In this document: positions 44,880 through 56,923 of the stretch, piece after piece
Layout: each line of letters opens with the position of its first letter
Numbering within the stretch: the stretch's first letter is position 1
NCBI GenBank assembly: GCA_015680685.1
Contig: MNCI01030540.1
Coordinates: 297,123-361,122 of the forward strand
Origin: Gnetum montanum
Taxonomy: Eukaryota > Streptophyta > Gnetopsida > Gnetales > Gnetaceae
Direction of reading: 5' to 3'
DNA: 64,000 nt
Position numbers and translations under genes: made by a program
Notes under the pieces: generated by a model
Database searches by the model: none
The model's input: the letters and a program-made list of their open reading frames with translations, nothing else
Told to the model about the DNA's origin: nothing

Positions 44880-47750
44880 AGGCTCCTGAGGCTCTAAAGG
44901 ACCTTCTCTTTCTTTGAGTGTAAGTGGTTGTTGAGGATGTTGTTGTGGTTTTCTACTACAGTTGCAATTACTAGTGGAAGATGAAAGGCATCCAATAATG
45001 CCTTCATCTTCTCCTCCTTACTCTAGGGATTATTCATGCTACACATTGCTACACTAATGTGGGATGGAATGGGAATATGCCACTGACAAGATATTGTAGG
45101 GAATAGCTCCTTCATGTTGAAAAACTAGACAACAAACTATTTGTGCTCAATGTCAAACATCCTAAGTGCATTCTATAGCTCTTAGTAGTTATTCATTCTA
45201 CTAGCCATGTTCTTAGCTATTGTTCTTTGATCTATGAATTGCTCCCTGAGAATGTTGAGTTTAGCATTTGCAACCTGAAGCTTTTACTTGGTCTCTTTAT
45301 GATTTTTAAACTTTGCCTCATACAACAAGCACAAGTTGGCCACCTACTTCTCTAGCTCTAACAATAGCCTTCTAGTAGTCAGCATTGCTAGGTTTTCATA
45401 TCAGAGAGCTCCATATACTTAGTCATTTTCTCAATTTGTGGCTCCTTCATGCAAATTTCAACTTTATTGTATTTGTTTAGTCCATCAAAGATAGGTTGCT
45501 AGAGATTGCCTTCCTAATGGAGTTACTAGAGGGCCTCATTGAATTTTTCCTTTACCAAATTAATGTGTTATTAATTTCCTTCTACAATCCCACCTATTCC
45601 CTGTAATGATTTTTCACCTTTTTAAACTTAAGGGCCTCATTTTTCTAGGTAGTAATCTGGATTGTAGATTTCTAGGATAAGGTAGGGACCTCCTCCATCA
45701 AGAGGTTTTTGTTCTCTAATACTAACCTCCTCAGTTCAATGTTCACCCTAGCAAGCTACTTCTACTATTGATGAATAAATTTGCGCATCTATTGTTTTCA
45801 TAAATCAACATTTCATAGACTATGATTTTCTATGTTTAGGATCTCATTCTCCCAATGAGTCTAGACCAAGTCTTTCTGAATGTTATGCGTTGTAGCATTG
45901 ACCAAGGACTAGTCAAAGACTACTAACTTCTTGATGTACTCATCCTCTTTTAGTTTGGCTTAAAGCTATTGGAAAGCTTCATCTTGCATACTTGCTTGGT
46001 TGAGTAGTGTAGGATATGCAAGGCAAGCTCTCGTTCAGCAACTTCCATAGCCAAGCATTGGTTCTTTGCTCTAGCTATTTCAAGTTGCCCCTCCATGATG
46101 ATGCATTTTTCCCTTGCCTTAAGTAGCTTCAACTAAATAGTAGTCATGGTATCTAGAAGATCAAAGATATCCAGAATTAGTTGCCTAGTTCTCACTAATT
46201 AGTCTAACAATTCCTCATGTTGAGTTGCATTTAATCTCCTGATGATGATTTCTATAGATGTCTATGCATCTCTAAGGTAGAAATGTTTGGAGAAAATGCA
46301 ATAATCACATTGAATGCTTCAACCACTCTATTAGCAACCACTTCAACTATTGTCTCCTATCCATGATGCTACATCACTAGGATAGTTGTTCCCTTACCCT
46401 CCTCCAAATGCACTGAAAAGGTAGCAATATTTCCAAATATGTCTAGGAATTACTACTATTGTGAGAGAAACACTGTTACCTATTAGACACATGGATTCCA
46501 CCTTGCAAGCACCTATGTGCATTGGGCTAAGAAAATTGACATCCCTCCCTCCATCTAACTTATGGTTTGGGCTACTTCATTAAGGTGGCTCATGGCTAGT
46601 CTGTACATAGATGGGTCACCACCACATGTTCCTGCTTGTTGCTACTACTATTGTAAGAGCTACTCTTGGAGTATATGCATGTGCTCAATAATAGCACAAG
46701 ACTCTAGTATTGTCTCATGAGTGGGTGGTAAAGGTGGTTTACCTTCGTAGACACTTTGTCCTTCATCATCTCTACCTAGAAAGCAGTTGGAGAACGTTGA
46801 ATTATGTCATTAGTGTAGTGGACTATGCCTCTCCTTTTGCATAGTCTTTTGATGAGGCATGGAAAGGGAAGTGCCTTCCTTCCACATTCATTTTCCTTGA
46901 AGTGCTTCTCTATCTTAAGATAAATTAGCTATGGAAGGTTGATGAGGAATCTACTTCTTAGAGCAATGCATGCATAAGTAAAGAAAGTTGTGATCTTGCT
47001 AGGCCTCATCATTAGATTGAGGTGAAATGCTACAATTTTGAAGTATGCACATTCTGCCATGGTGACCACACAAAACTTCTTGTGGTCCACTCCATAATAC
47101 TAATGTGTTCATTCTTTTATAACACCTGGATCTACTTGCATCTAAATTTCTGCAAGAGTGGTCCCAGTTTCAAGCAACTTAAGGGCCTTAGAGATTTCTT
47201 TCACCGAGTAAGAAAAAAATATGTCCTTGATTTTGACTATAGAACCAATCTACCTATTGTTCCAAAAAAGGTATGTCTCTCCCATGTACCACTCCTAGCC
47301 AGAAGTGATGATGGACAACATGGGAGAGCTTTGTAGTTGAGTCTCAACTTTTAGAGGAGTAAACTCCAAGAAGGGTCCAAAGTTTAGCTCTTGAAGCATA
47401 GATTTTTTAACCTCCTTGGATGTGATTTGCTTGAGGTAGGTGTTCATCAAGGTAACCTCAAGGTTTGGTCTTAACCCTGATGCCTCATTTTAGTGTGATT
47501 ATTTTGTCTTGGGTGCTTTAGGTATCTATTTAAGAAATTCCACTTTGGGCTCCTCCTAAAGAGGTCCCATTGCATGGGTTTCTACTACCTACACCTAGGG
47601 TTGTTCTTGGCCCCTTCCAATTCTTGGTTTTTTATTCCTTGGTTGGAATGGTTCTCCCTCTTGCGGGTGCTTTCTTTTTTATGCCATCTATGGTTACAAT
47701 AGAACCAAGGATTAGCATGTGATGTATAACTTATAATATTTAGGTACCTT
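44880..47750 (-). pseudogene. Extra ORF of element D: plant transposon protein-like part plus coiled coil
   Basis: On the minus strand from about 47690 a basic start (IDGIKKKAPARGRTIPTKE) is followed around 46880-46740 by RKALPFPCLIKRLCKRRGIV, which matches the LPFP-LIT-LC-RAGV pattern of the putative plant transposon protein domain. The downstream half is coiled coil: an open piece 46132-45950 (REKCIIMEGQLEIARAKNQ) and about 45720-45560 (RRLVLENKNLLMEEVPTLS). It is homologous to the plus-strand ORF at 40260-42520. Position after integrase is where Athila carries its extra ORF. Plus-strand frame 47022-47336 is a shadow. Confidence 0.6.
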
Positions 47751-49731
47751 ATCTCATTGGGTAGTTACACTTTGGCTAAGTTATGACCATGGCTGATTGA
47801 TTATTTTAATATTATTTGGTTTAGAAGGTTACCAAAGTTTGTTGGAAGGGTTTAATTTCATAAATTGATGTTTTTAATGTTAGTTTATTAGTTACACCTT
47901 TGTGGGAGTTAGAAAAAATTCAAAAAAAATTTCCATTAAAAACCTCAGTTTTTTGGCCCCCACAACAAAGAGCTTACCTCTAACAATTGCAAGACTGAAG
48001 AACAAGGTTAATCAAACAAAAAATTTGGAAGTTATGGCCCTTGGAAGGTTCTAGGCTCTAAGAAATTCAAAAAATCCCCCCTCATTTGAGCTCAAATATG
48101 AAAAAATGCTAAGTGTAGCCATGTATATATAGAGTTCTTATACTATGTTGATAAGGTCTCATCTATGCAGTTAGCTTTATAGATGAGGTCTCGTCGATGG
48201 AGCCTAGAGAGAAAATTTTTCACTTTAAAAATATCTGGAAAATAAAAAGTTTAAGCATGAAATTGGGATCCTCGGAGAGCGAGAAAAGTTGTGAATATGA
48301 TGAAACAGTGGAAGAGGGCTTGATTATTCACAAAAATGGAGTTTTGGGTTGGAGAATAAATTTTTGTTGGAGGAATGTCATTAAGGAGCTCATAGTTGAA
48401 TGTAATTGATGGGGTGCACAAAGGATTTGATCATGAAAATGACTAAGGATAAGGAACTTAAATAGTCCAATCAAGATAAATACAAGTGGCTTCTCCCTAA
48501 AGTACGCTCATGTCCTTTTTTCTCTTGCATATCCTCAAACCAAGGAGTCCATGGACCTTGTGGTTGATTAATGGCTATGGAAAGTTAAGGACCTAATCCC
48601 AAAAGAATCGGCCTAAGAATTTTGACACATCAAACCAAGACACTAAACAAGACATGGAAAATTGATAGTGAGGTGAAAGTATGGAAAGCATTGATGGATG
48701 AGATAGAGAGAGGGATGGAGTTCTAAATCCTAGTCACATGAAGTCCCTTATTGATTTTGTAGTTAAAGTGACTTGATAATGATCATCCTTAGTTCAGATC
48801 AAAACCAACCACTTTCAATGACTTCACATTGATAGTTTAAGACTAGTCCATCTCCTCAAGACATAAGATTTCTTCCATAGATCAATCATCATTTCTAAAA
48901 GAGAAGAAAAGAGAAGCAAGAAGTGAGAAAGAGCCTTAGTTAGAGGGGACATTTAGGCATGGGTAACATGTCTTTCTAGTTCCATAACAATTTCTTGTAG
49001 CCCATTATTGAGTCTAAGGGGTGTGCTTTGAATTCTCATCATTTTTTTTTGGATTTTTAGATAGGAACCACACCATGAAAAGAAATTAACTTGTTGTTAT
49101 TGGTCAGTAGCGAAATGTTAAGAAATCCATAAAAACACTCATGCACTAAAGAGGGTAGGCAAGTGTAGAGAGCATCAAATCCCCTTAAATTCACAACCTT
49201 TTCAATCCATTTAATCCTTCACACATTTGGAAATACCAAGGTCACAAGTTCATTAAAGTTCTTATTACGGAAGGGACCTCATATTTCCAGAACAAGGAAC
49301 ACCATAGAATTTAGTGGATGGGTGGATGACATGGACTCATTGCCTATTCTATGAAAATGAAACCATGTCTTAGTTATTAATACCAAAATCCAAAGATAGA
49401 ATCTAGACATTAGCAACTAAATAATATTAAGTACAAATCACAACCATTAGCAAATAGCTATAACATCACTTTGTCCTATTAACAAAAAAGGAAAAGATAA
49501 CAAACATTAAAAAAACATAAGAAAAATTCAAACCAAGATATAGAAAAAATTTGTAAAATATGTAAGAAAGAGAAAAAAGTACTAATGATGTTGTAAAACA
49601 AAAAATGGTGTAAAAAAATAAGTGTAAAAATAAAAAGGTGTAAGACAAAAACGTGCAACAACTAAGGAGCCACTTTAATTGATTTAGCATTGATGACCAT
49701 CTTTCCCATGACTAAGTTGAAAGGAGAAGAT
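47751..49731 (-). other. Post-integrase spacer of element D; no gene
   Basis: On the minus strand a T-rich run (49700-49480) is followed by TTTAAGGGGATTTGATGC (49190), and the block 49045-48920 is the reverse complement of 24290-24410. No convincing frame is found; frames at 48197-48409 (plus) and 49466-49690 (minus, low complexity) are not supported. Confidence 0.5.
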
Positions 49732-51000
49732 CTAAAATATTGAGCATGGATGTTCATCTAAGGACATATTGCTAGTACTAGCTCTCTTGGGTTCATGGAA
49801 AGGTTTGACTTGTTGCATCTTGATTGATAATTTCTTAATTAAGCTTTCAAGTTTGTAGATCAACATGGCCCCAAAAGAAAGGGTTTCATAAATGATGTAA
49901 GGCCCTTCCCACAACATTTGAAACTTAGTTTTTTATCGCATGTGTGGGGTTCTAGTAAAGGACCTTGTCTCTTCATTGACATGTTACCCTTGTTATTTTA
50001 AGGTCATGGCGTTGCTTGTTGAATGATTTATGAACTTCATTCAAGGAGAGGACCATCAATCTATTATCATCTAGCACATTGAGGTTGATTAATCTATCTT
50101 TCTATGCTAGACTAAGGTCAAGGTCAAGGTCACAAGCTATTGAAAGTGTACATAGCTCAAACTGAATAGGAAGAGTTGGTAGTTTTCCATACACTAGCTC
50201 ATAGGGAGAATAGCCTATAAGGAGTTTCCATGTTGAGCGGTAGGTCCATAGGGCATCATTAAGTTTAGTGTTCTAGTCTCTCCTATATTTTCTAATTGTT
50301 CTTGTTAAGATTTTAGTGATATCCCTATTTGTAACCTCATCTTGATTGTTGGCTTGGGGGTGGTAAGGTATTATTAATTTATGTGCTACCCTCAAGCATT
50401 ACATGAGTTTTCAAAAGGTGATGCCTATAAAATGAGTACCATTATTAGAAATTAGTGAATGTGGCACCAAAAACTTATTTACAACATTTTTTGTACAAAT
50501 CAAGTAGCTGTAGAGGGTGTACAATCGGTGATGGCTACTACTTCTATCCATTTCGTATAATAGTCAACAATGACAATAATGTATGTATTTCCATTTGACA
50601 TGGGTGTGATGAGATCCATGAAGTCTATGACCTAGATTTTGAAGGGTTCCAATGGTTGGATTTACTACTAAGGTCCCTCCATATGAGTGGTCATCACACC
50701 ATCAAGTTGGTAGTGTTCACAAGAGTAGATGAAATGGTGACTATCCCTAAAAAATATTGGCCAATGGTACCCTACCATCAAGATCTTAATGGTTATGTAT
50801 CTCCCAACATAGTGGCCCTCATAAAGACCATCATGAGCATCTTCGAGGATGTGCAATTGGTCAACATGAGGAACACACCAGCGGACCAGGCCATCAACAC
50901 ATACTTTGTAAAGATGCTCATTAATTTCGATGAAGCATTTGGCCTAATGAAGAAACTGATGTTTCTTCCTATTGTCCAACTCTTTTGGCATCTCCTAAGT
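49732..51000 (-). pseudogene. Integrase of element D, decayed
   Basis: The minus strand reads HILEDAHDGLYEGHYVGRYI (zinc-binding H-x-H part), FIYSCEHYQLDG, then VIDFMDLITPMSNGNTYIIV and VDYYTKWIEVVA of the catalytic core, and the C-terminal GPY/F module WEGPYIIYETLSFGAMLIYK. Open pieces are 50668-50856 and 49732-49917. Frameshifts occur between them. The plus-strand frame 50656-51135, although 159 codons long, is antisense to this clear homology and is a shadow. Confidence 0.8.
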
Positions 51001-52720
51001 AAGAAGGTAGGTAAGGATGCCATTGTACTAGTTAAGTTCATTAGGCACTTGTTCATTTATAGCACCAACAAAGAGGAGTTTATCAGGAAATTGATCAGAA
51101 AGTGGGCTCTTATCCTTTGTGTTATTCCATCTTAATCAAGACAAGTGGTCATCAACCATGTTCTCAATTCTCTTTTAATCTACCATTGTGAGAATGAATT
51201 CCTGCAAGATCACTAGCCACCATATGACATGGGGGCTTACCATTGGTTTGTTCATCAGGAATTAGATTGCACAATGATCTGTGTGCATGAACAACTTGTA
51301 CCTAAGCACATAGTGCTTGAATTTTTTCAAGGCATACACCACCACCACAAATTCTTTCTTTTTTATCGTATAACTCAGGTGTGCACCCACAATGCTTAAG
51401 CTCACATAGTGAATGTAGTATGGATGTTTCTAATAATTCAACTATGTGAGCATAGCTCCCAAGGCATAATTTGAAACAATCTAGACCAGTTAGATGCTTA
51501 TAAGATTGGATTTTTTATGAGCTTTTGCTTGAGTTGCTAGAATGCACTCTCACATTCGTTGGTTCAAATAAATAACACATCCTTCTTTGTAAACTCAACC
51601 AATGGTTTGACAATCTTAGAGAAATTCTCTATGAAGCATTGGTAGTAGCCAGTGTGACTAAGGAATGATTGGACATCTTTGACAATTTCTGGTTGATGGG
51701 TAATTCCTTAAATGATCCTTATCTTCTTAAGGTCCACCTCAATATTTACTTATGATATTTTGTACCCCAAAACAATGCCTTCTTGGACCATCAGATGTCT
51801 CTTTTTCTAATTGAGTGAAAGGTTGGTATCCACACACCTTTTTAGTACTTGCTCAAGGTGATCCAAGGATTACTTAAATGTAGCCCCATAAGTAGAGAAG
51901 TTATCCATGAAGACTTCCACCTTGCTATCAATCTTGTATTGACAGATGCTCAGGACAAGGCATTGGAAGGTTGCAATGGCATTGCACAAACCAAAGGGCA
52001 TCCTTTTGTATGTAAAAATCCCCCAAGGACTTGTGAATGTAGTTTTGGCCTAATCCTCAAGTGGAATCTAGATTTGGTTATAGCCACTATAACCATCCAA
52101 AAAGATATAGTAGCAATGCCTAGAGATGGTGTCCAACACTTGGTCCACAAACAACAATGGAAAATGATCTTTGTAGGTGGTCATATTTAACAGCCTAATG
52201 TCAACACAGACCCTTCACTTGTCATTTTTCTTTGGCACTATCACAAGTGGTCTATCCCACTTGCTATTTGCAATGGGATAGATGAATCCTATCTTGAGAA
52301 GTTATTCAATCTCCTCCTTGATGGTTTGCTTAAGTTTTGGGTTCAATCACCTCTATGGCTACCTTTTTGGCTTTATAAAGGCATTCATATAGATGTAGTG
52401 CTAGCATATCCATGGATCAATTCTAGTTAGTTCATGATATAACCAAGCAAAGGTTTTTTGCCATCTATTGACCACTTTCAATAAGTTTTCTTTATGTTCA
52501 GGAGTAAGGTTGGCACTAATTATCATCGAGTTTCTATTATTTAGAAAAGCATATTCCATGCTAGTAGGTAGAGATATCAACTCTAGGGGCTCCTACTTGA
52601 AACTTTCATGAATTTCCAACTCTCCCTAATAAGTGTCATTAGGTTCATCAAAGAGCTGGTGATGAATCTACTCCATCTCATTCATTCCTTTAATGTAGGC
52701 ACTCATCAAGCTATCAATCT
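51001..52720 (-). pseudogene. Reverse transcriptase and RNase H of element D, decayed
   Basis: The minus strand gives PKLKQTIKEEIEQLLKIGFI, SKWDRPLVIVPKKN, VCVDIRLLN, CYYIFLDGYSGYNQI, WGIFTYKRMPFGLCNA and VEVFMDNFST. The last is the FxDD box with the second Asp changed to Asn, which would abolish activity. RNase H follows with YTTTEKEFVVVVYALKKFKH. The motifs match Athila-type pol. Stops break the frame throughout; frames 51849-52190 (plus) and 51950-52150 (minus, other phase) are shadows. Confidence 0.8.
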
Positions 52721-54240
52721 AGGTGCTTACCTTATTGCTAGTCTAGGATTGAGAGCATACATCTTAGATTCCTGAAAATGTGACATGATGGGACAACATC
52801 CCTTATGATGTTCTTATTGGTAAATGTTACATCCATCATCATCATTTGATTCAGGATCCACAACCTCCTCTACCACAATAGCCTTACCCTTACCCCTCTA
52901 GTGGGCACGTTTAGCTTCCTTCCTTCTCCTACGATCATGATCACTACTTTGCTATTTGGATTGCTCTACTATTTTCAAAGAAATTTGAAACATTTCATTT
53001 AAATAGTCCCACATTTTGTCTACCTTGGTCAAAATGTTAGAAATAGATTTATGAATCAGTAAGATCTTTCATTGCACCACCTCATCAAGTGGTCCTTTCT
53101 CCTCATTATCACAAAATCAAACCTCCCTTTTTTTGATGAAAGGATCCTGGTTATACTCCTCTATACTTTAATTTTTTCACAACTCTCCTTCTACTTTGGT
53201 AACCTACTCTATCAACCTTAGAATCTGATGGACCGTTAATTTTGAAAGTCTCCCTTGGGCATAGATCCCAAGAGTTCTCCTCATTTCTATGTGGACCATC
53301 TATGATATGCTAGAGCTATTTCCTCTAAGAATAACCATGGCTAGGACATTGGTTCAAAAGAGAATAGTACTTGTCCATGGCTACATCTAAGGGTTCATGT
53401 GTTCCTTGTTCCCAATCTTGGATTTTCTTTCTCAAATTGGAAACTCAAAAGTACATTTGATACTTTTCATTAAAGAGCTCAAGCATCATACTCCATCGAC
53501 AAATTAATTTTGGCTCCAAATACCAGCACCACTTTTAGCTTCCTTGATTAGTATCCTTGGGAATAGCTTTAACCATTCATTCTTAATGTTCTGCAAGGCA
53601 CACGCATTATGAAAGGATTGAAGATGGTTCTGTGGATCTGATTTGTATTCCCCTTCAAATTTGGAAATATTGTTCATATCCAACCATTTGATTCTGTTAT
53701 CTTTTACATGCCTTGATGGAATTCCCACTACCTCTACAATGTTCAACATGTTCCTTATTGCAAGCCAATGATCATTATGGTCATAGCCCCTATAATCGCC
53801 ATGATTCCCATGATGTCCTCTACTTCCCTTTCTTTTGTGATGGTGGGCCTTCCTTGATTTTCCATGTCCCTAGTCTTTACTAGTGTAATGGGCTCCACAA
53901 TCATCTTTGTCTAACTGGTCACCTCCATCACAGTCACATTCCTTATAGCTTTAGTCAGAGCTAGAGGAGGAAGAAGATGATGATGAAGGAGAAGAGGAAG
54001 AAGGACTAACACTACCATGGTGCTTGCCACCTCCTCTTCTTTGATCACAATCATGATCATCATGTTTATCATCATCATGATGCCTATCTTGGTTCCTACC
54101 TTGACTCCCACCTTTGAATCTCCCATGATCATGGGACCCATTCTTGCTCAAACCAGGATTGTTAATAGTGGACTACAAGTTTTACTTTTGGCTTCCTTCA
54201 TTAAAACCAAGGGGAGAAGAGTCAGTGAATTGAGGACCCC
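52721..54240 (-). pseudogene. Gag of element D, decayed
   Basis: From about 54160 the minus strand starts MSKNGSHDHGRFKGGSQGRN and passes through a His/Asp/Ser-rich low-complexity stretch. The gag domain is open at 53749-53504 (ISKFEGEYKSDPQNHLQSF, NEWLKLFPRILIKEAKS), matching the F-G-DP-HL-F and LFP-SL-A pattern of Athila gag. Downstream a basic linker (DHDRRRRKEAKRAH, about 52900) leads towards RT; no protease motif was found. The plus-strand frame 54017-54274 and the Met-rich minus frame 53911-54141 are shadows of the low-complexity part. Confidence 0.65.
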
Positions 54241-54804
54241 TAGAGAAGGAAACCTCTCCACCTTTCTGATATAGTAGGAATAATGGGTTAGTAAATCATT
54301 TTTCCTTCAAAGCTTCATAATGAGCCTTCTATTACTGATCTTTTTTATGTTGTATCTTAGTTGGATGATAATCCCAAGAGTCATGGTTCTACAAAACATA
54401 TTTAGTATGGAGCCCCTATATGCCCAACCTCATGAGAGATTGGAGCAGCATCGCAGGAACTGATCAATTGGGTAGTAACACAATGTTTCCCTCCATGTTC
54501 CTCCACCGCATCTATTCATCCTAATGTAGGATGAAAGTGAAATCTATCACATACTCATTTTGATGAGTATAGACCACTTTGCATTACTAGGACACTAATT
54601 GCTTTGACACATCATGCCTTTGATTGGAAGTGTGCTTAAACAACAATAGAGAATCAACCATGTGAGAAGAAGACATTTTAGCTAGAAAGAAAAATAGTGT
54701 GCTTTTAATATTATTATTATCTTCAATGATTGTGATTTTAAGGTTTGTTACAATGATTTTGAATAATTTCACTAAGTCCTAGGTAGCGTACATAACTAAC
54801 TAAA
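54241..54804 (-). other. Leader of element D; no gene
   Basis: This is the untranslated stretch between primer site and gag on the minus strand. A 61-codon frame (54587-54772) is not recognised. Confidence 0.4.
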
Positions 54805-54824
54805 GTCCCTAAAAATGATGCCAA
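54805..54824 (-). promoter_or_regulatory. Primer binding site of element D (decayed Athila type)
   Basis: Directly after the LTR end the minus strand reads TTGGCATCATTTTTAGGGAC. It agrees with the tRNA-Asp-type site usual in Athila at its start and end, and most differences between are G-to-A or C-to-T. The assignment is an inference from position and this resemblance. Confidence 0.5.
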
Positions 54825-55678
54825 TGATGAGCAGTGAGTATACCCTATGTCCAACCATACAAATCACTAGCATTCACTAAGAAATTCAATCAAATTCCAT
54901 AGATTTTAGCTCTCTACGTACACTAGGTTCTAGGAGGTGAATCTAACCATTGCAATCATTGTCTTCTTAATTCCACTTATGAAATACAAATGTATGGTTA
55001 AGTGTAATTGAGACATGATTTTTATCATTTTATATTTTATGGTTCAAGTCACATAAGAATCAAAATAAAGTATTTAAATGCTAAATTAATCTAATACTAG
55101 CTTATATATAACTAATCCTAACATAAGCATTCGTTCCCACCTTCCATACACATCCTAAACTCATTAGAGCACCACCAGGTTACCAACCATTAAGCACTAC
55201 TAGGATTAGCAAATGTTAAACATATGGTTGAAGTGGTCGTACTTATGTTTTCTATTTAATTGATATTAATTAATTACTTAGAAACATTAAAGTGAATTGC
55301 ATGAATATTAAATGCATAAGGAAATAATTAATTTTTTCGAAGTGCTACAAGGTTTGATAAAAAAAACTCATCTTTATTGTTGTTCACATTGAGGTGCTTA
55401 GGTACATCAGTGCTTGAATAAAGAACCATACACTTCTTTGACTCCTATGAGCACTCTAGAAAATATTCTAACTTTCAATGGAAAAAACTAGAAGAGCTTC
55501 ACAACAACTAAGGAAAGATTTCCATAAATGCATTGGGTAGGCACACATTTATAAGAAAAAACAAAGGACCATGTCGATGCGTACATGTCAACATGGAAAA
55601 CCCCACATTGATGGGATCATGTCAATAAGATCCCATCAATGGCATCTTGTCAACACCTCCCAACAACACAACTCATCA
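54825..55678 (-). repeat. 5' LTR of element D (854 bp)
   Basis: It is the partner of 43775-44622, with the same TGATGAG and CTCATCA ends. Differences are mostly single transitions spread along the length, indicating an old insertion. Confidence 0.9.
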
Positions 55679-56923
55679 AAAAAGCTAACACAAAAACTAC
55701 TTAATTGATGCTGACATTGCCTCAACATTAGTGCTTAGGCTTGTATAGACTTAAATGCTAAAATAAGCTTGCAATGGCTATGAAGCATACAAGAGATGTT
55801 GGGTTGCTTGATGCTCATGCTCTTGATCTCTTAAAATTTTAAAAAGTGCTCTAGATCTCAAGAAACCTGGTCTCAAATTTGGATTTTAATCCATTATTTA
55901 TAGGATTAGTTCTACATATTTGACCTCATAGTTAAGTGAAGTCCACTTAGAGTTTATTTGGATTATGTTCTTGGCAAGGTTGGCTTGGAAAACTAACTTA
56001 TGCAAGTTCCAGAAGAGGTTAGAAGTTATAATTATTTTTTAGTCTTTTTCCAATTAAAATTTCAAGCCTCCATGACCCATTTTAATGCTCAAACTGTTGT
56101 TGAATTATGTCGTGATGATGTCGAGGAGTTCAAGAATCTAGGAGATGATGTTGAATGTAAAGTGTGTAGGTTAATGGTCTCAATATGAAAGTTCCAAGAG
56201 TGTTGACATTAATGCTATCACTAACATTAGCATCAATGTTAGCTAGGGGCTTAGAAAAAATTTTAATGTTTTTCCAATATGTCATCTTAAGCCTCTAGGA
56301 TGCCTACTTTGATGCCCAAATGAGCCATAATGATGTTTGCAGGATGCTGAGATGCTTGTAGGCTAAGGGAATGTTGTTGAATGTTGAACTTGACAACTTG
56401 AGGTAATGATAATGCAAGAATGATGATACTAACACTAAAGCTAACATTAACATCAGTGTCACCTACAAAAATTAGAAAAGTTTTTAGTCCTAACTATTAA
56501 GATTGCCTTTAAACCTACTAGCAATGACCTTTGGAGCATTGAAAAGGATGTCACCCAATCGTTGGAGAGTCCAAGGGTTCAAGACAGAAGCTGAAATGTA
56601 GGTGAGAAGTGTTATGGAGGAGTAGTGCATGAGTTTCTGGGAGCTAATGCTGATGCTTACATTGGCATCAAATCCTAGACTTAGAAAAATTTTCATCTCT
56701 AATTCCCATGCTCAACTTGCCAAGGTTTCAATATTTGATGTCTAGCATGCTAAGACTATTGTAGATGAGTCATTTAGGGTCTCACGAAGTTGAGTCAAGG
56801 GGTAAGAAGAAATTTTTATGGAGTTGACACAAATAGGGTAGTTGAGGGTTGACACTAATGCTACATTAACATTAATGCTAGCTTTACCTTCTAGAGTTAG
56901 AAAAATTTCCATTCTCATATATT
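55679..56923. repeat. Degenerate tandem repeats, period about 205-220 bp
   Basis: Blocks of the form CTAACATTAGCATCAATGTT followed some 20-40 bases later by TTAGAAAAATTT occur near 56222, 56442, 56658 and 56862. The first 500 bases (55679-56190) have no repeat or gene I can support; a 62-codon frame at 56000-56188 is unrecognised. Minus-strand frames 56490-57077 are incidental. The array is cut by LTR B. Confidence 0.6.

Larger units (their letters stand above)
43775..55678 (-). mobile_element. Element D: complete Athila-like Ty3/gypsy retrotransposon, decayed
   Basis: Direct repeats of 848 and 854 bp (43775-44622 and 54825-55678) share ends TGATGAG...CTCATCA. On the minus strand a primer-binding-like site follows the upper LTR, then gag, RT, RNase H, integrase, a spacer, an extra ORF and a polypurine tract before the lower LTR. 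The order gag-pol-extra ORF and the primer site resemble Athila. The flanks read AAAAG at 43770-43774 and AAAAAG after 55678, a possible target duplication off by one base. All frames are broken. Confidence 0.85.

Noticed and set aside
50656-51135. Longest clean plus-strand frame in element D (159 codons)
   Set aside because: It is antisense to clear integrase and zinc-binding homology on the minus strand and has no recognisable motif.
53911-54274. Met/Ile-rich frames on both strands
   Set aside because: Low-complexity by-products of the His/Asp/Ser-rich gag segment, which is better read in another minus-strand frame.
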